A stretch of 64,000 bases of DNA from positions 107,145 through 171,144 of the forward strand of contig JBGAUL010000005.1 in NCBI GenBank assembly GCA_044228685.1. The letters are read 5' to 3'. This document shows, in pieces, positions 18,732 through 28,604 of this stretch (position 1 is the stretch's first letter; every line of letters starts with the position of its first letter). The notes beneath the pieces were generated by a model that was not told the origin of the DNA, made no database searches, and saw nothing but the letters and a program-made list of their open reading frames with translations. The stretch comes from JBBATK01 sp044228685. GTDB taxonomy: Bacteria; Bacteroidota; Ignavibacteria; Kapaibacteriales; NICIL-2. The position numbers and the translations under genes were made by a program.

Positions 18732-18925
18732 GAATCAACTCCCAAGATATTTACAGCCTATAATGTAAGTCACTGATCTATAAGGCACTTCTACGTACTG
18801 AACTGTCAGCCTGAGAGCATTTGACAATAAAATGTTTGCCAGATCAACTATACCAGCACAAGTTTTCTCACAAATACTGCAGAATCCTGCGATTCTGCCA
18901 TTTTATGACTTAGGAATCAAGAATT

Positions 18926-19996
18926 GTGAAGCACTCTACAGTAGTGTATTCCTTTGGTGGTACAACGCTTCGACGCGTTGCAAAAACTCGAGGATCAAGC
19001 CTATACATCGACCTCTGCAACGGCGGTCGACGACACCGAGAATCCCTGGGACGAGACTTCTGGCTTACAGGAGACGCAAGAAAAGATGCAAAAACTGTAA
19101 AAAGAGCCAAGCTGCTCGTTCAACGACGAGCATGCGAATTACGGAATAATCATTACGATATTGCTGTTCTACGCAAACGAAGGACGTCTTTTTGTTCATA
19201 CTTCAAAGAGTTGGCTTTTGAAAAAGTCGGAGATAGGTACCGGCGCAATTCATCGTGGAGAAATGCCGCCTATCATTTGAGCGCATTTGTTGGCACGCGC
19301 AACGTAACGATCTCGGATCTTGACAAGGCGACGGCCTGTGATATTCGTGACTTTCTTATGAACCGGGTCAAGGCTAACAGTGCTCGGTTGTACCTAAGTC
19401 ACTACCGTTGCAGTGTCAATTCGGCAATTGATGGTGGGTTGTTGACTAGAAACCCTTTTGGGACAATAAAGTGGCCGAAGTACGTTGCCAGCGAAAGAGT
19501 TCATCTTACGAAAGAAGAGCTGCTAGTACTTTCGTCAACAGAGTGCCCACATGAAGGAATCAAGACGGCTTTTGTATTCTCTGCAAATACGGGCTTGCGA
19601 CTTTGCGATATCAGGAATCTATCGTGGGACAATATCCGCGATGAAACGATTTGCATTCGACAGAAAAAGACCAACACGCCGCTAACAATCCCTCTGAACG
19701 CAATGGCTAAAGGTATCCTTGCAACGATCCCACAATCCACCAATCGAATATTCACCCTACCAAAAAGCAACAGCTCTATATGCAAGATTTTGCGTAGATG
19801 GTCTGTCGACGCATTGATTAAAAAGAGATTCGGCTTCCATGCTGGTCGTCACAGCTTCGCCGCAAACCTTCTGAACTCTGGTGCTGATATTGCTATTATC
19901 TCAAGGCTCATGGGTCACGCGAATCTGAGTACAACCATGATCTACTCTCATGTTGAGCTTCGAAAGCTGGTCGTGGCTGTGAACCTATTGCAATAA
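18926..19996 (+). CDS. Tyrosine recombinase / integrase
   Basis: This 356-residue site-specific recombinase has an N-terminal SAM-like core-binding region (about 75-180). The catalytic domain carries Arg in FSANTGLRLCDIRNL (about 217), Lys in CIRQKKTNTP, HAGRHSF as the HxxR box, MGHANLSTTMIYSHVE with the final His and the nucleophilic Tyr. All catalytic residues are intact. The start is a GTG preceded by AGGA; no in-frame ATG lies nearby. It reads away from the repeat cluster at 18.6 kb and is followed by mobile-element replication genes, so it probably mobilises the region to its right. The other end is possibly the tRNA-Val at 52.0 kb. Confidence 0.93.
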   Translation: MKHSTVVYSFGGTTLRRVAKTRGSSLYIDLCNGGRRHRESLGRDFWLTGDARKDAKTVKRAKLLVQRRACELRNNHYDIAVLRKRRTSFCSYFKELAFEKVGDRYRRNSSWRNAAYHLSAFVGTRNVTISDLDKATACDIRDFLMNRVKANSARLYLSHYRCSVNSAIDGGLLTRNPFGTIKWPKYVASERVHLTKEELLVLSSTECPHEGIKTAFVFSANTGLRLCDIRNLSWDNIRDETICIRQKKTNTPLTIPLNAMAKGILATIPQSTNRIFTLPKSNSSICKILRRWSVDALIKKRFGFHAGRHSFAANLLNSGADIAIISRLMGHANLSTTMIYSHVELRKLVVAVNLLQ

Positions 19997-20061
19997 TTCT
20001 TGGCATTTTCCTTGTTTCCTACTGACGGTGTGTATTTTCGACGCAGCACACCGCGCTGGTC

Positions 20062-21498
20062 ATGTTGCAATCTATTTTTCCTCCAAATAATGATGTTATG
20101 TTCGAAGTATCTTTGTCAGTTCATTCACAGTATCGAGGGTATAAGATAATGGGTATCAAGAAGAACAAGTTGTTACGATCAGTAAAGCCCACATCAAAAA
20201 AGCGACGGAACCAGTCAGCGAATCCTAAGACCCATGCCGACTCCGTCGAACCGCCATTCTCATCGCTAACAAACGGTACGAATTCCACCGAAGAGCAATC
20301 CTCAACCACCTCTAAAAGTTCGACACTTAGTGCTGCACCCCAGAGTCCTGAGTGGCTTAATGCGCCGCGCGCAGACGAATCTGATGTCCAACTTGAACGC
20401 TTACTATCGCATTTCATACATTTAACTCATGAGAGCAGACTAACACTTCAGAATGCTGCAGACATGAATCTCATGCCCCCAAGAAAACTTGCCTGGTTTG
20501 GTGTCTACGTGAATATGGCCCACCAACCCAGTCAATTTGTGTGGTACAGCGCAGCCAGTCATCTCTACGCCATGCTGCTGAGTGTCATTGATGATATAAA
20601 TGTCGATTTACTCCTGGCCGATGAGGGCTCTGAGCAATCAGCACTGCGAAGTCTTTTAACCTTGGCACGTGCCCTTGCTGCACGAGTAGAAGTTTACACT
20701 GAAGAGTGGAAACGCACTACAGAGGAAGCCATAGAATTTCATTACACAACTTATTCAAGGCGCTTTGATGCTTCGGAAGCAGCGGACTATTTGAGGAGAC
20801 TTGAATTGAGGGAGCAGCGTTTTCTCGATGCCGATAGTACCGATGACTCGCTTTTCGTGCGTTCAACTCAAGCCAAATTGACGTTATCCATCTTACGTGA
20901 TAATCTCATTCCTAAGTACATCCTAGATAAAAAGCCTAAACTTATCAAGATTTCTCGCCGAGCTTCATGCTCTCTTTCATCACAGGAATTATCAATGTTA
21001 TTTGACGTATTAAAAGCTTGCAATTGGTTTGATAGTGACTCTGCCGCATTAATTGAAGATCGATTCGTTGACTTGTTTCGCACTCATTCAACATCAAAGT
21101 GGTTAAACGAAAGAGGTCAGTTATATTTTGACTACAAAAAAGATATTAAACAAGAAATCACGCCACGTCCAGGTCGACTACGAATACAAGTACAAACAAA
21201 AGAAGTGCTATATTTATTTCACGCTCTTCAGAAGTGTAACTTTTTTCGATCTGATTCTGCAACGAAAGTCACTGAAACTGACTTTCTCAATCTTTTTGAC
21301 CCTACTGATCAAGATTCGAGTCAAGCAAGACATACTGTTAAGGGGCGCAAGGTACAAGGTCATAAACCAAACAAGAACAGCCCCATTCGTACTGTTGCAG
21401 AGAATGTTAGTGCACTTGCGTCTGATCTCAAGAACAACAACCCGAAGGGCAGTATCTTCTTTTCTAATTTATCTCGAGCACTGCTTGAGAAAGCATAG
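20062..21498 (+). CDS. Mobile-element protein with duplicated helical module (unknown)
   Basis: 478 residues; an ATG at 20150 (MGIKKNKLLRSVKPTSKKRR) may be the real start. A basic, Ser/Thr-rich N-terminal tail (to about 110) is followed by a helical domain. The C-terminal half contains a repeated unit: ELSMLFDVLKACNWFDSDSA and, about 75 residues later, EVLYLFHALQKCNFFRSDSA, each followed by a short FLDLF-like box. This arrangement recalls RteC-like regulators of Bacteroidota mobile elements, but I cannot assign it firmly. It follows the integrase directly and likely belongs to the element. Confidence 0.6.
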   Translation: MLQSIFPPNNDVMFEVSLSVHSQYRGYKIMGIKKNKLLRSVKPTSKKRRNQSANPKTHADSVEPPFSSLTNGTNSTEEQSSTTSKSSTLSAAPQSPEWLNAPRADESDVQLERLLSHFIHLTHESRLTLQNAADMNLMPPRKLAWFGVYVNMAHQPSQFVWYSAASHLYAMLLSVIDDINVDLLLADEGSEQSALRSLLTLARALAARVEVYTEEWKRTTEEAIEFHYTTYSRRFDASEAADYLRRLELREQRFLDADSTDDSLFVRSTQAKLTLSILRDNLIPKYILDKKPKLIKISRRASCSLSSQELSMLFDVLKACNWFDSDSAALIEDRFVDLFRTHSTSKWLNERGQLYFDYKKDIKQEITPRPGRLRIQVQTKEVLYLFHALQKCNFFRSDSATKVTETDFLNLFDPTDQDSSQARHTVKGRKVQGHKPNKNSPIRTVAENVSALASDLKNNNPKGSIFFSNLSRALLEKA

Positions 21499-21802
21499 AC
21501 TTTTACACTACTTACGTAAAGTTCTAACACATACTTCGACTGTGAAGGGCTTCTGATAGTGCTCTCCCCTTCAAATTCCTACCCATTTCCTGCCTTAGGC
21601 TGAGTTCCGTGCGTACGGCCATCCGACGGGTATCGATGAACACGATTTACATAACCTGCGAGACAAAGCCGACGTCTCTATTTCCTTCCATTGGATTGCG
21701 TCAAACACGACATCTCGTTCAAGTGAATCTAATTCGAATGAGTTGAACAAAGCCTTCATTGTTATCTCTTTTTTTGTATCGTTCAACTGAAGCAACTAAG
21801 GT
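21499..21802. other. Gap with possible coding remnant
   Basis: About 300 bases. A + strand frame without a start (EFRAYGHPTGIDEHDLHNLR, continuing to a stop near 21790) and a 66-codon minus-strand frame both look semi-plausible over the same bases. At most one is a gene or gene remnant, and I cannot choose. Confidence 0.3.
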
Positions 21803-22789
21803 GTGCGCAATACCCGGCCACGATACAAACAAAACGTAAACGAGAGAAATCTTGCTCAAGAGTACTTGGACACCGAGCGTGGCACCCGTTTCTGGTCGAC
21901 TGCCACAGGTGCACAACAAAGAAACAGCAAGGAAGCACTTTCAAAACATATATCACTGTACACAGAACTGATCTCTGTCCTCAGTACAGCCGTAGCTAAA
22001 CTGCCGAAAGGTAGTTCAAAATCAAAAGCAGTCGTTCGTTTGGCTGACTCCACTGTGCCTAGACTATGTCAGGTCAGAGATTCATTACAGGAATTCTCGT
22101 GGCGGTTGCATCTCGTATATCAAATGGAAGCAGCAAAGCGCGAGCGCTTGATCTACCACAATGGACAACTGCTTACACTCTTACAGAAAATACAGTTCCT
22201 AGACAATCAACTGTCTCAGCCAGCAGACGGCACAAATAAGTGGAGCTTCGGAAGGTCTAGCAGCGGCGAACCAATCAGGTTACTATTTGAATTCACGCAC
22301 GACATAGGAAAGAGTCACGAGAGGATCGTCGACTATCTCACGCGAAATCAGATTACTCCCTTCGGAATCGAACACAATGAATTGGGAACCTCAACCGATA
22401 ATTCACATTTGAATGTTCCGAGAGACACAGCAAAAGACAAATTAGTAGTTGAGAGCGAAGGCAACAGTAAATGCACAGATTTGATTACTCAAGCGGATGG
22501 CACACTTAGATACGTCGGAGATCTTAAAGTGCTTGCGAAAATATTATTGGACATTGTAAATAATAATGTGAACGATCGAAAGTTCAGGACGCCATTCGGT
22601 AAATCTGAAATATTCGAGCTGCTTCACAAATCTAAACTAGTATATGCACGAAATCCGGAGACTCTGAAAACCTACTATCGCAGAATAGTGAATGGTACGA
22701 TCCTCGTTACTCCAGATAAAGTGCTGTACTCAGTGATGCTCAACATTCTAGAGTACCGTGCCACCACTTTCGGACGAAATCCGGATTAA
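21803..22789 (+). CDS. Mobile-element protein of unknown function
   Basis: 328 residues starting at GTG (MRNTRPRYKQNVNERNLAQE). It is highly charged and helical, with no enzymatic motif. The C-terminal 80 residues (VLAKILLDIVNNNVNDRKFR, then FELLHKSKLVYARNPETLKT) resemble in style the terminal module of the 20062-21498 protein and may be a DNA-binding or RteC-like helical domain. It lies 30 bases upstream of an excisionase-like HTH gene. Confidence 0.55.
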   Translation: MRNTRPRYKQNVNERNLAQEYLDTERGTRFWSTATGAQQRNSKEALSKHISLYTELISVLSTAVAKLPKGSSKSKAVVRLADSTVPRLCQVRDSLQEFSWRLHLVYQMEAAKRERLIYHNGQLLTLLQKIQFLDNQLSQPADGTNKWSFGRSSSGEPIRLLFEFTHDIGKSHERIVDYLTRNQITPFGIEHNELGTSTDNSHLNVPRDTAKDKLVVESEGNSKCTDLITQADGTLRYVGDLKVLAKILLDIVNNNVNDRKFRTPFGKSEIFELLHKSKLVYARNPETLKTYYRRIVNGTILVTPDKVLYSVMLNILEYRATTFGRNPD

Positions 22790-22819
22790 ATCCAACAAAC
22801 GACGCACTAGTTTCGAACC

Positions 22820-23083
22820 ATGAAAAGAAACGATATACACTCGAATAACACAGACTCCACTAGGCTGCAAGACTTGCGGAGAGTAAAGTTGACCGACTCA
22901 AGTCAGGTTTTCCTAACGGCTGAGCAGGCAGCTCAATTTGGTTTGGCTAAGTCAGCGAATGCTGTCCGAATACTAGTCCATAGAGGTAGGATACGCGCAT
23001 ATAAACCCAATGGCCGTTTACTCTTGAAGCTCACTGACGTGCTTGTTTTTATCGAGAATACCGTGATTAATCGGTCAACATAA
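22820..23083 (+). CDS. Excisionase-like helix-turn-helix protein
   Basis: This 87-residue protein contains a MerR/excisionase-type HTH. FLTAEQAAQFGLAKSANAVR is the recognition half, followed by ILVHRGRIRAYKPNGRLLLK, the wing, and KLTDVLVFIENTV. This is the DNA-binding fold used by excisionases and directionality factors of tyrosine-recombinase elements in this group. Its position between the integrase and the replication genes fits. The next gene begins immediately after its stop. Confidence 0.72.
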   Translation: MKRNDIHSNNTDSTRLQDLRRVKLTDSSQVFLTAEQAAQFGLAKSANAVRILVHRGRIRAYKPNGRLLLKLTDVLVFIENTVINRST

Positions 23084-23431
23084 GTGTATCATTATTCACT
23101 ACTCAGTTTCACAAATAGTATGAAGTACATTTTCGACAAGTACAGTCGAGTTCGAAGCACTCAGAATCAGCCGGCGATTCCGTCTGAAAGCGAAGTCATT
23201 GAAATGTTGCGGCACTTCCCGGCTCGTCCAGAGTATTTGGTATGGATTCGAGTTGTTAGTGCGATCGGTAATTCATTTCCAAAGGATGTCGCTTTGAAAA
23301 TCTTGTTCACGCACTTTCGAGATGAGAAGCCGAACGAGACCGAGAAACTCATCGATAGGCGACTTTTATCGGTTCGCTTCGGGTCATTTGTCTACATGGC
23401 AAAACAATTCGGTTGGCACGCGGGAAAGTAG
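23084..23431 (+). CDS. PriCT-like primase-associated protein
   Basis: 115 residues if the GTG at 23084 is used; an ATG at 23120 (MKYIFDKYSRVRSTQNQ) is an alternative. The core, EMLRHFPARPEYLVWIRVVS, continues to a C-terminal FGSFVYMAKQFGWHAG. It resembles the PriCT domain normally fused to the C-terminus of primase-helicases of mobile elements. Here it is a separate gene 50 bases before the primase-polymerase/ATPase, so the primase seems to be split. Confidence 0.55.
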   Translation: MYHYSLLSFTNSMKYIFDKYSRVRSTQNQPAIPSESEVIEMLRHFPARPEYLVWIRVVSAIGNSFPKDVALKILFTHFRDEKPNETEKLIDRRLLSVRFGSFVYMAKQFGWHAGK

Positions 23432-23481
23432 TCGTAGCGCTGTGACATCTTTTATTAACTCAATTATTATACACCACAACA

Positions 23482-25248
23482 ATGTTCAGCAGTCCTGCGA
23501 TATATCGATTTACAGACGATGCCCTTGAAGAGCGCGCGGCTTTGCTGCAAAGTGCATCGGGTGTTTCAAGAGTTGAAGCTGACACAACTATATTACGCGA
23601 GTTTCCCAATGCTTGTCGACAGAGAGTGTTCAGGGTTGCCATCAACAAGCACTTCGTCGACAAGACAGGAGACTATGAACTACTCAACAGCAAGTTCCGA
23701 AACTGCGAACTCACTCTTGACGAACTACTGCGAAACGTTAAGGCAGGTAGTGCAGTCTGCCCCGCAATTCTCAAAGCTGACAGCAACGGACACACACGAC
23801 GAACTAACGAAAATTGGTTAGGGTCGGAGATCGTGATGATCGACGTGGATCACGGGATGTTGCTTGAAGATTTCCAACAGCATGAACTCTCAATGTATGC
23901 ATGTGCAAGGTATACCACTTACGGTCATACCAATGAACATCATCGCTTTCGTATTCTGTACGCTTTGCCAGGAGTTGTTACAGATCCTATTGTATACCGT
24001 CGGATTGTCTCATGGCTCATCAAGCAGCTAGGAGCTGATGAAGCCCGAAAAGATCCGTGCGGAGCATTCTTCGGAAATCAAAATGCTGACGTATTCATAA
24101 ACCCCAACAATGTGGCCGGAGAATTAGCTGGTGAGTCTATAGTATTGCCGATAGAGTTGTTGAATCAGTTGATATCGCCTGACCCGATTTCCGTCAGCTC
24201 TTTGGCGCCGGATTTCAATGAAACCAATCGTGTTTATACCGCGACTGAGCTGCTGAATGTAAAAGACGACGACAAATACTTGTGGCATCCCTTCTTACGC
24301 TCCCATGCGGTGGTAGGAATGGTTGGTCTACCAGATTCTACGAAAAGCATACTCTCGAGAAACATCGCGCTGGCGATTGTAACTGGGCAAGATGAACTTC
24401 TAGGTTTGCCACTTAAACCAGTGCACCGTCGTGTATTGATCGTTGCGAGCGAAGACAGCCCGATCGAAATCGGAAGAATGCTCAAGCGCCCGTTTGAGGC
24501 ATTATCAGTAGACAAAGAAAGCGCGGACCGCTTGCAGTTTCTGTTCATGGCTGATCAGACTAGCGATGAGTTGTTCAAGTTAACGGAAGACCATCTGCGA
24601 AACAATCCAGTCGACTTGCTCATTCTTGATGGCTTCGGTGACATACACGTAGGTGAACAAAACTCAAACAGCGACGTCCGTGCCACGCTAAAAATTATCA
24701 ACGCGTTTGCCACTCGGTACAAATGCAGCATTCTAGTCGTCCATCATTTGACAAAAGGAGGTTACGGTCAAACGCCCGCTCACGTCCACGTTGCTGGTGC
24801 GTCCTCCTTTGTTCAAAAGGTCAGAGCTGTGTTAGAGCTCCGAAATGGAGAAGACAATACGAAATTTCTGTCAGTAATTAAAGGCAATTACATTTCACAG
24901 ACTTTAAAGTCCTCAGCAATGATCCTCAAATTCGACGAGGAAACGTTTCTGCATTTTGACACGGGTGAGCGTATTGCGATCGAAGATATACCAACTAAAA
25001 ATCAAGCCACTTCAAAGTCTGTGATAATAGATTGGGTGAGGTGCTTCAATCCCCCCAGTGGTCGATTTACAACGAAGGTAGTTCTTTCGTGGCTTCGTGA
25101 TACTTATGGTCTCGGTCGCACACAGTCATATCAACGCATCAATGAAGCAATCACTTCGGGTCTGATTCGCAAAGAGTCACTCGGTCGTGAATCCTGTTAC
25201 CTAGCAACTGAGTTACTGGTCGGAAGCGATGCACGACCACCACCATGA
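23482..25248 (+). CDS. Primase-polymerase + RecA-like ATPase replication protein
   Basis: This 588-residue protein is probably a replication initiator of the mobile element. Residues 90-170 carry archaeo-eukaryotic primase-like signatures: VMIDVDHG, with the paired metal-binding Asp residues at 121 and 123, and NEHHRFRILYALPG, the HxR-type nucleotide-binding strand. Residues about 265-470 form a RepA/RecA-like ATPase (AAA_25 type) with Walker A VGLPDSTKS, Walker B LLILDGFGD and a sensor strand ILVVHHLTKGG. The Walker A lacks the usual Gly before Lys-Ser. A winged-helix-like C-terminus (SWLRDTYGLGRTQSYQRINE) may bind DNA. Its stop overlaps the next start by 4 bases. Confidence 0.75.
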   Translation: MFSSPAIYRFTDDALEERAALLQSASGVSRVEADTTILREFPNACRQRVFRVAINKHFVDKTGDYELLNSKFRNCELTLDELLRNVKAGSAVCPAILKADSNGHTRRTNENWLGSEIVMIDVDHGMLLEDFQQHELSMYACARYTTYGHTNEHHRFRILYALPGVVTDPIVYRRIVSWLIKQLGADEARKDPCGAFFGNQNADVFINPNNVAGELAGESIVLPIELLNQLISPDPISVSSLAPDFNETNRVYTATELLNVKDDDKYLWHPFLRSHAVVGMVGLPDSTKSILSRNIALAIVTGQDELLGLPLKPVHRRVLIVASEDSPIEIGRMLKRPFEALSVDKESADRLQFLFMADQTSDELFKLTEDHLRNNPVDLLILDGFGDIHVGEQNSNSDVRATLKIINAFATRYKCSILVVHHLTKGGYGQTPAHVHVAGASSFVQKVRAVLELRNGEDNTKFLSVIKGNYISQTLKSSAMILKFDEETFLHFDTGERIAIEDIPTKNQATSKSVIIDWVRCFNPPSGRFTTKVVLSWLRDTYGLGRTQSYQRINEAITSGLIRKESLGRESCYLATELLVGSDARPPP

Positions 25249-26093
25249 TAGCGAGGTGGTATCTCATTACTGTCATGATTTTCCAGTTATTTACACTACA
25301 TCAAACGTCACCCATGACAACAACATTCATCAATACCGTGCAAGCTTTTGGCTTCTGTTACCAGCAGTACATAGATCAGGCAATCGACAGCGCCAGCAAC
25401 CGTTTTCCCTTTGATGGGTCAGATAGCTGCGGAGGATTCCTGAGAAAATCAGCATTAAGCCTGACTCGATTGAATTTAAATCATGCTTTAGCGGGAGTGA
25501 CAAAACTCTTGCGTCGAAACGGTATCAATGCCTCGATGACCATTCGAAACGGAGGTAGAAAAGGATCTGAATGGATCCAAATCGTCATCAACGTTCCGCT
25601 GCCCTCGCCGAGGTCGTCTATGCCTTCGGATATGGAAAAACTTGTTTTTCATATACAGGAAGAATTCCCCACTATTGTTGCGTTCTTTGCAACAACAATG
25701 TTTGACAATAGCCGAGGCGGGTACGCCCTAGATTTACTGCCAATCCTCGAAACCGTTAAAGACTTTAGGCAGCAAATATCAATCTTGACGTGTGCACAAA
25801 GTCAACATGACGAACATAGATTCGCTCGTAGGACTGATTGCGGAATGGATCAAATCAACTCGAAGGACGACTGTCTCTCGCTATTCGGCACGGACCTGGA
25901 TGACGGTGTGTACTTCCATATCACCGTGGAGTCAGCAGTTGTCGACGTGAGTGATCTTAACCAAGACATACTTGAACAACTGGTTATCATGGGTTTGTCA
26001 GCAATTCTGAACATTAACCGATGCTTCTCTGACTTATCGGATACATCAGAGTTCTATGCCAGCAATATCCACGACATACGTGGTCGAACCTGA
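25245..26093 (+). CDS. Mobile-element orphan protein, related to downstream genes
   Basis: 282 residues if translation couples at the ATGA overlap with the replication gene; MTTTFINTVQAFG at 25315 is a plausible internal start. It has no recognised motif. A segment near the end (VVDVSDLNQDILEQLVIMGL) resembles the C-termini of the proteins at 27256 (LTLDECTVEAVVDFF) and 27827 (EISDVNEEVVSSLLDLF), so these three seem to be diverged paralogues. Confidence 0.55.
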   Translation: MIARWYLITVMIFQLFTLHQTSPMTTTFINTVQAFGFCYQQYIDQAIDSASNRFPFDGSDSCGGFLRKSALSLTRLNLNHALAGVTKLLRRNGINASMTIRNGGRKGSEWIQIVINVPLPSPRSSMPSDMEKLVFHIQEEFPTIVAFFATTMFDNSRGGYALDLLPILETVKDFRQQISILTCAQSQHDEHRFARRTDCGMDQINSKDDCLSLFGTDLDDGVYFHITVESAVVDVSDLNQDILEQLVIMGLSAILNINRCFSDLSDTSEFYASNIHDIRGRT

Positions 26094-26393
26094 AACTACT
26101 ATGTCGTGACGCTTATCACATTGAACTCTAAAGAAACCAAACTGGCTCCTTCAGTACCGAATGATACAAACGTTCAATGGGAACTTGTATGTCACTCCGC
26201 GCACCATTATTGAGCGTGTTATATGTCATTCCCTATAAAGTAGGCAGTATAAACAATTGACAATTGCATACTGCGAAATCTTACATGTTTTGGCCATGAA
26301 TATCTTCTCACCGGAGACAAGGGACACAAAGGTACGTATAGTTTTTTTATTTTTTTGTCCTTTATTAAATGTAGAACTATAGAAAGTAATAAA

Positions 26394-27053
26394 ATGAAAC
26401 AGATACAAAATACGGGGCGCAATGGCGCCCAATTCGGACTTCGCAGAAAGTCATTATCAGGTGTAAAAAAGATTGACGTGGAACGGCGCTTACAGAAGTA
26501 CCTGAAGTGTGATGGTTCACGGATCATCGACGATATGCGTAAGTATTTGCACAAAGCTAACGTACTCACCCATATGCAAACTATCTCGGAAGCCCTTGAG
26601 AAGGATGGGCACAGCATTAGCTCCGACATTGTGACTGGAAGTGGTTTTCTACCGTACATTTTCGGCGTTGTTGCTTTACGTGCTCCCAAGAGACAGGAAT
26701 TTGTCGAGGCTTATTCCTACGAGATTAGATTTGGTTGCACATGGGATCGACCCGGTCTCATTACCGTGACCATCGTCAAGCGCTACAAAGAAGATGGTGA
26801 AATGCACCCTTCGTTTGGCGAGGTCGTTCGGTGTAAGTCTTGGGATGATGTGAGGGAAATGCAGGCTATGTACAACGCAGTTGCACCCAGACTCGGCAAA
26901 ACATACGACGGACACGACATACTCTTTTGCGTTGAATTACAAAAACCACAAATAGGGCGTCGCTTGATACGGGAAGCAACGTTGAAAGTCGTCGAGTACA
27001 TGCGTCGTTCTGAGGAGTTCGATTCCACTGGTGAAGTAACTATCGTGGTCTAA
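26394..27053 (+). CDS. Mobile-element orphan protein
   Basis: 219 residues from the ATG at 26394; an in-frame TTG 39 bases upstream is less likely. It is a mixed alpha/beta protein (DDMRKYLHKANVLTHMQTIS, then SYEIRFGCTWDRPGLITVTI) without a motif I can name. The N-terminal part suggests a short helical bundle and the rest a beta-sheet sandwich. It is part of the same-strand series after the replication gene. The 300-base gap before it (26094-26393) contains only AT-rich sequence. Confidence 0.58.
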   Translation: MKQIQNTGRNGAQFGLRRKSLSGVKKIDVERRLQKYLKCDGSRIIDDMRKYLHKANVLTHMQTISEALEKDGHSISSDIVTGSGFLPYIFGVVALRAPKRQEFVEAYSYEIRFGCTWDRPGLITVTIVKRYKEDGEMHPSFGEVVRCKSWDDVREMQAMYNAVAPRLGKTYDGHDILFCVELQKPQIGRRLIREATLKVVEYMRRSEEFDSTGEVTIVV

Positions 27054-27098
27054 CTTAGATCATTTAAGATTTCGAGTTACTACTCCCTTGATGAAGAT

Positions 27099-27138
27099 CC
27101 GACCTTTCAACATCTTTAGTGAAGGGTCGGTCTTTGTT
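27099..27138 (+). terminator. Possible intrinsic terminator
   Basis: CCGACC (27099-27104) and GGTCGG (27125-27130) can pair, extended by TTC/GAA, and are followed by TCTTTGTT. The U-tract is interrupted, so termination is uncertain. Confidence 0.35.
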
Positions 27139-27255
27139 GAGAGTTCGAACTCTGGCTGGAGGAAGTACGTTATAAATACAATAATTCATGGTACGACGAG
27201 ACTCGCCTCTCGCGTGTACCGCTAGAATCATGTTACACTGTATAATATCACCAAT

Positions 27256-27738
27256 ATGGAAACAATTGAAAAACCGCGCCACAAGATATCTTGTGTTGCC
27301 AACTCTATAGATCAATTTTGGTGGCCGGAATACTTTGCGCAAATCGAGGAGTTCACAAAGTTCGCCGATGAATTTGAGGATCATTGCGTTCGCGTCATAC
27401 GACCTGCCATTCGAGACTTTGGGGCATATGTGGCGGGTGGCGGAATCGAGTTCTTTCTCGAGTTCGCCCGAATCGAAAATCCAATGGCCCCATACGAGTG
27501 TTATGCAAAGCAGCTAGTGAAATTTAGACGCTTCTTATTCCACGGTGAGCTAACCAACAGCAGCTGCTGGAAAGCCCTGGAATTCGTCATAAGGCATGGT
27601 CAAACCGGAATACGTGTACATTACTGCCGGGACATCTCGAGTAGTGAGAGCATCTGTGCTTCGATCTTAGGAGAGGAGCTAACTTTAGATGAATGCACTG
27701 TCGAAGCAGTAGTGGATTTTTTCGGCTCGGCATGTTAA
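27256..27738 (+). CDS. Mobile-element orphan protein (paralogue set)
   Basis: 160 residues from an ATG. The start of the core (FADEFEDHCVRVIRPAIRDF) parallels VCDEFQQCVKNVLRPALTRA in the 27827 protein, and the ends are also alike. It is a compact alpha/beta protein with no motif known to me. It is separated from its neighbours by 200 and 88 bases, so it may have its own promoter. Confidence 0.55.
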   Translation: METIEKPRHKISCVANSIDQFWWPEYFAQIEEFTKFADEFEDHCVRVIRPAIRDFGAYVAGGGIEFFLEFARIENPMAPYECYAKQLVKFRRFLFHGELTNSSCWKALEFVIRHGQTGIRVHYCRDISSSESICASILGEELTLDECTVEAVVDFFGSAC

Positions 27739-27826
27739 TAATGGTCATCAGCACAGAAAATTGGAATAGGTGCATCAGGTGTTGGCGTTTTATAAGTGAT
27801 GTTTTTTATAATCTGCTTCGCATACG

Positions 27827-28369
27827 ATGACGCATGAATTCCTGGCATCCGAGAGGACTGTACTGGCACAACCTGATGCCAGTGTGATGAAGACCGACAC
27901 TATTAGTCCTCAGCTTCCTAAGAAGCTGACAGAGTATGGGCAAGTCTGTGACGAGTTTCAACAATGTGTCAAAAACGTCCTGCGGCCCGCGTTGACGAGG
28001 GCATTGGCTGTCATCAGCGCGTCAACAAATGACGTTGACATTCGATCGGCGCAGCAATTGGCTTTGGCTGATATGGATAGGAATTACTGCGTTATCGCCG
28101 TCACCGTAGCGGTGAAACCGAAAAGTCCAAGATCTGTGTTTCATATTGAGCGCCTGCGACTCAGCTTCTCGATTCAGTTTCCAGACACAACAATAACAAC
28201 CAAATTCGTGCGATTGACACCCGCTGAGGGAGTACTGAAATCTGAAGTTTTGGCTTCAGGGATTGAAATCTCCGACGTGAATGAGGAGGTCGTATCGTCG
28301 CTGCTCGACCTCTTCATGTCTCGTCTGAATTTTGATCCAGATGGGATCTCTCGCAAAAGTGCAGCGTAA
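27827..28369 (+). CDS. Mobile-element orphan protein (paralogue set)
   Basis: 180 residues from the ATG at 27827. It shares the EF-C-V-RPA-type helix (VCDEFQQCVKNVLRPALTRA) and the acidic C-terminal helix (EISDVNEEVVSSLLDLF) with the 27256 protein. The function is unknown. It is the last gene of the + strand series before the convergent radC-like gene. Confidence 0.55.
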   Translation: MTHEFLASERTVLAQPDASVMKTDTISPQLPKKLTEYGQVCDEFQQCVKNVLRPALTRALAVISASTNDVDIRSAQQLALADMDRNYCVIAVTVAVKPKSPRSVFHIERLRLSFSIQFPDTTITTKFVRLTPAEGVLKSEVLASGIEISDVNEEVVSSLLDLFMSRLNFDPDGISRKSAA

Positions 28370-28604
28370 CGTCAAGCTTAGGACTCCAACATTGACTCTC
28401 TCAGTTTTGTTCTATTGAGTAACAGTTGAGGGCATTAGGTCGTCAAGATAGATTTCAGTATGCTTCATGTACATTGAACATGATTCTAGTCAATGAGGTA
28501 TTTAAGCAGATATCTATCTGTGATCCAGCACTGTGGTGTTCGGCTCATACTGAAAGCAGCCTATACTCGTATGGCAGCTATGGTATACTTTTTAAACACA
28601 CGAC

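Noticed and set aside
21595..21795. 66-codon minus-strand frame
   Set aside because: A + strand frame over the same bases is at least as plausible; neither has a good start, so no gene is called.
26219..26689. 156-codon minus-strand frame
   Set aside because: It is antisense to the better supported + strand gene at 26394-27053.
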